From: Halomarinibacterium sp034670265
GTDB lineage: Bacteria; Bacteroidota; Bacteroidia; Flavobacteriales; Flavobacteriaceae
Direction of reading: 5' to 3'
DNA length: 64,000 nucleotides
Assembly (NCBI GenBank): GCA_034670265.1
Contig: JAXMNU010000003.1
Coordinates: 372,001-436,000, forward strand
A program made the position numbers and the translations under genes. Below the pieces are notes generated by a model. It saw nothing but the letters and a program-made list of their open reading frames with translations. It had not been told where the DNA came from and did no database searches. This document shows positions 60,400 through 64,000 of this stretch, piece by piece (position 1 is the stretch's first letter; the number at the start of each line of letters is the position of its first letter).

Positions 60400-62607
60400 A
60401 AGTTATTTATTTCTGCTTGTGTTCTGTTAGGAATGCAAGCGTATTCACAAACAAATCAAGTAAAAGACACAACAAAAGTTGAAACACTTGACGAAGTTTT
60501 ATTAAAAGCCGTAAGGGTAGATGCTACGTCACCCGTTACCCATTCCAATGTCCAAAAAGAAGAGATTGCTCAACGAAACCTTGGGCAAGATTTACCCATT
60601 TTATTAAACTATTTGCCTGCGGTGGTTACCACGAGTGATGCTGGTGCAGGAGTGGGTTATACAGGGATTCGTGTCCGTGGGAGTGATGCTAGCCGAGTAA
60701 GTATTACCATTAACGGAATTCCGTATAACGATGCCGAAAGTCAGGGAACTTTTTGGGTGAATTTACCCGATTTTGCCTCTTCTGTGGAGAGTTTGCAATT
60801 GCAACGTGGCGTTGGGACTTCTTCAAACGGGTCTGGAGCATTTGGTGCTAGTATCAATATTTTAAGTGATGCCATTTCTGAGGAAGCTTCTGCCCAATTT
60901 TCAAATAGTTATGGTTCTTTTGAAACGTGGAAACATACCGCAAAGTTCAGTACTGGTTTGTTGAAAGATCATTTTGAATTTTCAGGGAGGCTCTCTAAAA
61001 TTACCTCTGATGGATATGTGGATAGAGCCACTTCAGATTTAAAATCCTATTTTCTTCAAGGGGCTTATAAAACAAAGAATACGCAAATAAAGGCACTCAC
61101 TTTTGGTGGGAAAGAAATTACCTATCAATCGTGGTATGGTATTGATGCCGCTACTTTAGAAACCGATAGAACCTACAATCCTGCGGGAATTCAATTTGAT
61201 AGTGAAGGGAATTTTGAAGGATTTTACAACAACCAAGTAGACAATTATGCACAAGATCATTTTCAGGTTTTGGCAAGTCATAAATTCAACAATCTTTGGA
61301 GCGCAAATCTTTCACTTAATTATACCCACGGAAGAGGCTATTTTGAAGAATATATTGATGAATGGTACGAGCAAAATGTAAATTTTTCAGGAAATGCGAA
61401 TCTTAGTTTTTACGGAATTGAACCTATTGAAATTGGTGGAGAAACTATTGAAGCCTCCGACTTAATTAGAAGACGTTGGCTCAACAATAATTTTTATGCC
61501 GCCAATGTAGATGTAAATTATAAAAACAACAACTGGGACGTACTTGGAGGTTTGTTTTACAGCTATTATGGAGGCGATCATTTTGGGGAAGTAATTTGGG
61601 CACGATTTGCTAGTAATAGCGAATCGGGGGATCGTTATTACTCTGGAAATGGTGATAAAAATGAGTTTACTTCTTTTGTAAAGGCAACCTATAAGCTAAA
61701 TAATAAATGGAGTTTCTTTGGGGATTTGCAAGGTAGATTTGTGAGTTATCGAGCTTCGGGCTTAACCTCAGATGTGATTCCCTTAAACGAAAATAGAACC
61801 TATAATTTCTTTAACCCAAAAGCAGGAATTAGCTTTCAATTAGATACTTCAAATAGTTTTTACGTTTCCTTTGGAAGAGCAAATCGCGAACCACGAAGAA
61901 GTGATTTTGAGCAAGGAGTTTTTACTGCAGAGAAATTGGATGATTATGAGTTAGGCTGGCGCTTTCTTTCAGAAAAGGTACAATTGAATACCAACGTATA
62001 TTATATGGATTACAAGGACCAATTGGTTTTAACAGGTGCTTTGGACGATGTAGGTGCGCCTATTCGTGCCACAAGCGGTAAAAGTTATCGCTTAGGATTG
62101 GAAGTGGACGCTTTAGTAGCTATTTCAAAAAAATGGAGTGTAAGACCCAATATAGCTGTTAGTACTAATAAGAATATTGATTTTATCGCTTCACAAGATG
62201 GGGAGTTGGTTAATTTGGGAAATACAACTATTTCCTTTTCGCCTTCAGTGATTGCTGGGAACATTTTAGAGTTTAGTCCTTCAGATAATTTTCAAATAGC
62301 GTTGCTTTCAAAGTATGTAGGGGAGCAGTATATGGGGAATATTGACAGTGAAACCTCGTTATTAGATGCCTATTTTTTGAATGACTTCAGTATTAATTAC
62401 ACCCTTAAGAATGTCTCTTTTGTAGATTCAATAGTCCTTTCAGGATTGGTTAATAATCTTTTTAATTCTGAATATATCTCCAATGGATATTTTTTTACGT
62501 ATGACGATGATTTTAGTAACCCTGGAACTGTCACTACCATTGAAGGTGCTGGATATTACCCGCAAGCAGGAATTAATTTTATGATGGGAGTTACCTTAAA
62601 TTTTTAA
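60394..62607 (+). CDS. TonB-dependent receptor for thiamine (TPP-regulated)
   Basis: This 737-residue outer-membrane transporter has a signal peptide (cut near AYSQT), the TonB-box region ETLDEVLLKAVRV, a plug with GYTGIRVRGSDASRVSITING and RGVGTSSNGSGAFGASINI, and a barrel ending GINFMMGVTLNF. The TPP riboswitch upstream makes thiamine or a precursor the probable ligand, in line with the THI-regulated outer-membrane receptors described in Bacteroidetes. The inner-membrane partners are probably the PnuT set at 56660-58066. Confidence 0.93.
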   Translation: MKKLFISACVLLGMQAYSQTNQVKDTTKVETLDEVLLKAVRVDATSPVTHSNVQKEEIAQRNLGQDLPILLNYLPAVVTTSDAGAGVGYTGIRVRGSDASRVSITINGIPYNDAESQGTFWVNLPDFASSVESLQLQRGVGTSSNGSGAFGASINILSDAISEEASAQFSNSYGSFETWKHTAKFSTGLLKDHFEFSGRLSKITSDGYVDRATSDLKSYFLQGAYKTKNTQIKALTFGGKEITYQSWYGIDAATLETDRTYNPAGIQFDSEGNFEGFYNNQVDNYAQDHFQVLASHKFNNLWSANLSLNYTHGRGYFEEYIDEWYEQNVNFSGNANLSFYGIEPIEIGGETIEASDLIRRRWLNNNFYAANVDVNYKNNNWDVLGGLFYSYYGGDHFGEVIWARFASNSESGDRYYSGNGDKNEFTSFVKATYKLNNKWSFFGDLQGRFVSYRASGLTSDVIPLNENRTYNFFNPKAGISFQLDTSNSFYVSFGRANREPRRSDFEQGVFTAEKLDDYELGWRFLSEKVQLNTNVYYMDYKDQLVLTGALDDVGAPIRATSGKSYRLGLEVDALVAISKKWSVRPNIAVSTNKNIDFIASQDGELVNLGNTTISFSPSVIAGNILEFSPSDNFQIALLSKYVGEQYMGNIDSETSLLDAYFLNDFSINYTLKNVSFVDSIVLSGLVNNLFNSEYISNGYFFTYDDDFSNPGTVTTIEGAGYYPQAGINFMMGVTLNF

Positions 62608-63041
62608 TTGGTAATGGTAATATTATCACCAGAGCGATTAATTCGATACTGAAGCATGGGATAATCCTCTTGATCGCTTTGACTTTGTCCAGTGACAATG
62701 TCGTAAGAGTTGTCATCTCCGCAAGTACAGGTAGCAACAATTCCTTCTAAAGTCATTTTTGAGCAATTATTTGGAATGTGGTTGGGATCTGTTAAATCGA
62801 ATGCGGTGTATAGGTCGTTGTTTACATTATAAACCACAATCCCTTTTATTCCTTGCTGCGATAATACAATAGAATTTCCAGGAAAGCGTAGCGGATTGTA
62901 TTGTGGAAGGTTTAAATTGAGGTTCAGGTTAACAATAGGAGGGGTTAAAAAAGGATTATTATCGTTAACAGGATCATCATTTTTCTTGTTGCATCCTAAG
63001 ATGAAAAAGCCTACAAGAAGAAATAAAACTAACTTATTCAT
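62604..63041 (-). CDS. Rieske-like lipoprotein lacking canonical ligands
   Basis: This 145-residue lipoprotein (FFILGC, Cys17) has a low-complexity segment with alternating N and L (VNLNLNLNLPQ, about 37-47), then a domain whose layout recalls a Rieske fold: GIVVYNVNNDLYTAFDLTDPN, C93, then C105-T-C107 and SYDIVTGQ ... YPMLQYRI. The histidines expected in CxH and CxxH are absent, so a [2Fe-2S] cluster is doubtful. It converges with the thiamine receptor, overlapping it by four bases. Confidence 0.72.
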   Translation of the reverse strand: MNKLVLFLLVGFFILGCNKKNDDPVNDNNPFLTPPIVNLNLNLNLPQYNPLRFPGNSIVLSQQGIKGIVVYNVNNDLYTAFDLTDPNHIPNNCSKMTLEGIVATCTCGDDNSYDIVTGQSQSDQEDYPMLQYRINRSGDNITITN

Positions 63042-63097
63042 AGTAATTTTTTAGTGCTTACAAAAGTACAATAAATATCAAGCAAGCAATTTTTTAG

Positions 63098-63105
63098 TAT
63101 ATTTG
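63098..63105 (+). promoter_or_regulatory. -7 element upstream of greA
   Basis: TATATTTG matches TAnnTTTG exactly. The predicted transcript would start at about 63110-63112, right at the hairpin 63111-63136. No TTG is seen at the normal -33 spacing. Confidence 0.5.
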
Positions 63106-63110
63106 CAAAG

Positions 63111-63136
63111 AAATCCCGTCGTGCATGGGATTTTTT
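63111..63136 (+). terminator. Terminator-like hairpin in the greA leader
   Basis: AAATCCC and GGGATTT pair around GTCGTGCAT, followed by TTT. No plus-strand gene ends nearby, so it is not the terminator of an upstream gene; it probably attenuates greA transcription. Confidence 0.6.
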
Positions 63137-63175
63137 CATTCCCACACCAGATTGATAGTATATAAAGAGGTGGAA

Positions 63176-63205
63176 ATGACTATGATTAAAACGATGAAGT
63201 TATGA
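63176..63205 (+). CDS. Possible nine-residue leader peptide of greA
   Basis: ATG at 63176 begins a nine-codon ORF (MTMIKTMKL) whose TGA overlaps the greA ATG as ATGA. Its position would couple its translation with that of greA. It is too short to judge by composition and may be chance. Confidence 0.3.
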   Translation: MTMIKTMKL

Positions 63206-63678
63206 GTAAAGTATCTTATTATACCGCAGAGGGTTTAAAAAAATTGAGAGAGGAGCTTAACCAATTGAAAGATGTTGAGCGACCTAAGGCTTCGCAGGCT
63301 ATTGCTGAAGCTAGAGATAAAGGAGATTTAAGTGAAAACGCCGAATACGATGCTGCTAAGGAAGCGCAAGGAATGCTTGAAATGCGTATTGCAAAGCTTG
63401 AAGAAGTTGTTGCCAATGCGCGTTTAATTGACGAATCTCAATTAGATACATCAAAAGTATTGGTGCATTCTACGGTTAAGATAAAAAACCAAACCAATGG
63501 CATGGAAATGACCTATAAATTGGTGGCTCAAAGTGAAGCAGATCTTAAAACTGGAAAAATATCTGTAGATTCTCCTATTGGAAAAGGATTGTTAGGAAAA
63601 GAAGTAGGTGACCTTGCCGAAATACAAGTACCCAACGGTACTATGAAATTTAAAATTTTAGAAATTAGCCGAAACTAG
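63202..63678 (+). CDS. greA: Transcription elongation factor GreA
   Basis: GreA enters the RNA polymerase secondary channel and restarts backtracked complexes. The 158 residues show the N-terminal coiled coil with acidic tip (GDLSENAEYDAAKEAQ, about 41-56) and the C-terminal FKBP-like domain ending GLLGKEVGDLAEIQVPNGTMKFKIL. The leader contains a terminator-like hairpin and a possible coupled peptide. Its stop TAG shares its last base with the GTG of the HIT gene. Confidence 0.97.
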   Translation: MSKVSYYTAEGLKKLREELNQLKDVERPKASQAIAEARDKGDLSENAEYDAAKEAQGMLEMRIAKLEEVVANARLIDESQLDTSKVLVHSTVKIKNQTNGMEMTYKLVAQSEADLKTGKISVDSPIGKGLLGKEVGDLAEIQVPNGTMKFKILEISRN

Positions 63679-64000
63679 TGGCGTCTATATTTACCAAAAT
63701 AATTAATGGAGAGATTCCTTGTTACAAAGTAGCCGAGGATAAATATTTTATTGCTTTTTTGGATATTAACCCTAATGCTAAGGGGCATACCTTATGTGTT
63801 CCTAAAAAGGAAATCAATAAGATTTTTGATATGGAAGAAAGCCATTATCAAGCCCTAATGAAATTTTCCTATAAAGTGGCTAAAGCGCTTGAGAAATCTG
63901 TTGCTTGTAAACGAATAGGTGTTTCGGTGGTGGGCCTCGAGGTGCCCCATGTGCACGTGCACTTAATACCTATTAATGAAATGCGGGATATGACTTTTCA
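63678..64000 (+). CDS. HIT-family hydrolase (partial, runs off the window)
   Basis: Starting at GTG 63678 (MASIFTKIINGEIPCYKVAED) this is a histidine-triad nucleotide-binding protein; the catalytic HVHVHLIP motif is at about 93-100. HIT proteins hydrolyse purine nucleoside phosphoramidates or dinucleoside polyphosphates. About 107 residues are visible and the last ~20-25 are beyond the end. It overlaps the greA stop by one base, so the two are cotranscribed. Confidence 0.92.
   Translation, partial: MASIFTKIINGEIPCYKVAEDKYFIAFLDINPNAKGHTLCVPKKEINKIFDMEESHYQALMKFSYKVAKALEKSVACKRIGVSVVGLEVPHVHVHLIPINEMRDMTF

Overview
The window reads as chromosomal DNA of a member of the Flavobacteriaceae (Bacteroidota). 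The DNA is AT-rich and start sites lack Shine-Dalgarno sequences. Some promoters fit the flavobacterial TTG / TAnnTTTG pattern. Lineage markers are the gliding genes gldE and gldD next to mutY and ssb, a type IX secretion C-terminal signal, several TonB-dependent receptors, DUF4270 and DUF4301 proteins, a split ATP synthase cluster (atpD-atpC alone) with a short epsilon subunit, and a heptaprenyl/geranylgeranylglyceryl phosphate synthase homologue. Almost all of it looks like core genome. I found no tRNA, rRNA, insertion sequence, prophage or CRISPR array. No gap between genes exceeds about 250 bases; the longest (14285-14534) holds only AT-rich leader sequence that I cannot interpret.

Layout: 42-3496 succinate dehydrogenase sdhCAB; 3515-9064 a lipoprotein, then an aminotransferase and an omega-amidase-type hydrolase separated by katG and an ankyrin gene; 9051-14284 an Ig-like lipoprotein, comF, a coiled-coil membrane protein, glycyl-tRNA synthetase and a small lipoprotein; 14535-20625 a large secreted T9SS substrate convergent with a 1138-residue outer-membrane protein that resembles part of SprA; 20849-22584 exonuclease III and an OmpA lipoprotein; 22581-27333 a minus-strand run panC-panD-flippase-esterase-radA; 27511-31785 a half-length glycogen-synthase-like protein, DUF4270 lipoprotein and glmS; 31989-36403 a TonB receptor plus SGNH lipoprotein; 36604-38471 atpDC; 38532-43461 glpD, a second TonB receptor with a cupin protein, and recX; 43614-45782 RNase G, a 29-residue basic protein and HU; 45921-49389 mutY-ssb-gldE-gldD; 49430-53869 a metal-binding lipoprotein, transporters, rplU-rpmA and small envelope proteins; 53916-55226 ahcY; 55299-62607 a phosphopantetheinyl transferase, GGGP synthase homologue and a thiamine uptake set; 62604-64000 a Rieske-like lipoprotein, greA and a HIT protein cut by the window end.

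The most coherent functional theme is thiamine uptake: a TPP riboswitch precedes a TonB receptor (60184-62607), and about 2-4 kb upstream lie a YkoF-like thiamine-binding protein, a PnuC/PnuT permease and a NadR-type ATPase that could trap thiamine by phosphorylation. The best regulatory candidates are hairpins that the coding genes do not explain: a stem burying the start codon of the riboswitch-controlled receptor, a terminator-like hairpin immediately after the greA promoter followed by a nine-codon ORF that overlaps the greA start, and two strong hairpins in the RNase G leader. Functions are assigned by reading motifs and by recall of families; no searches were run.
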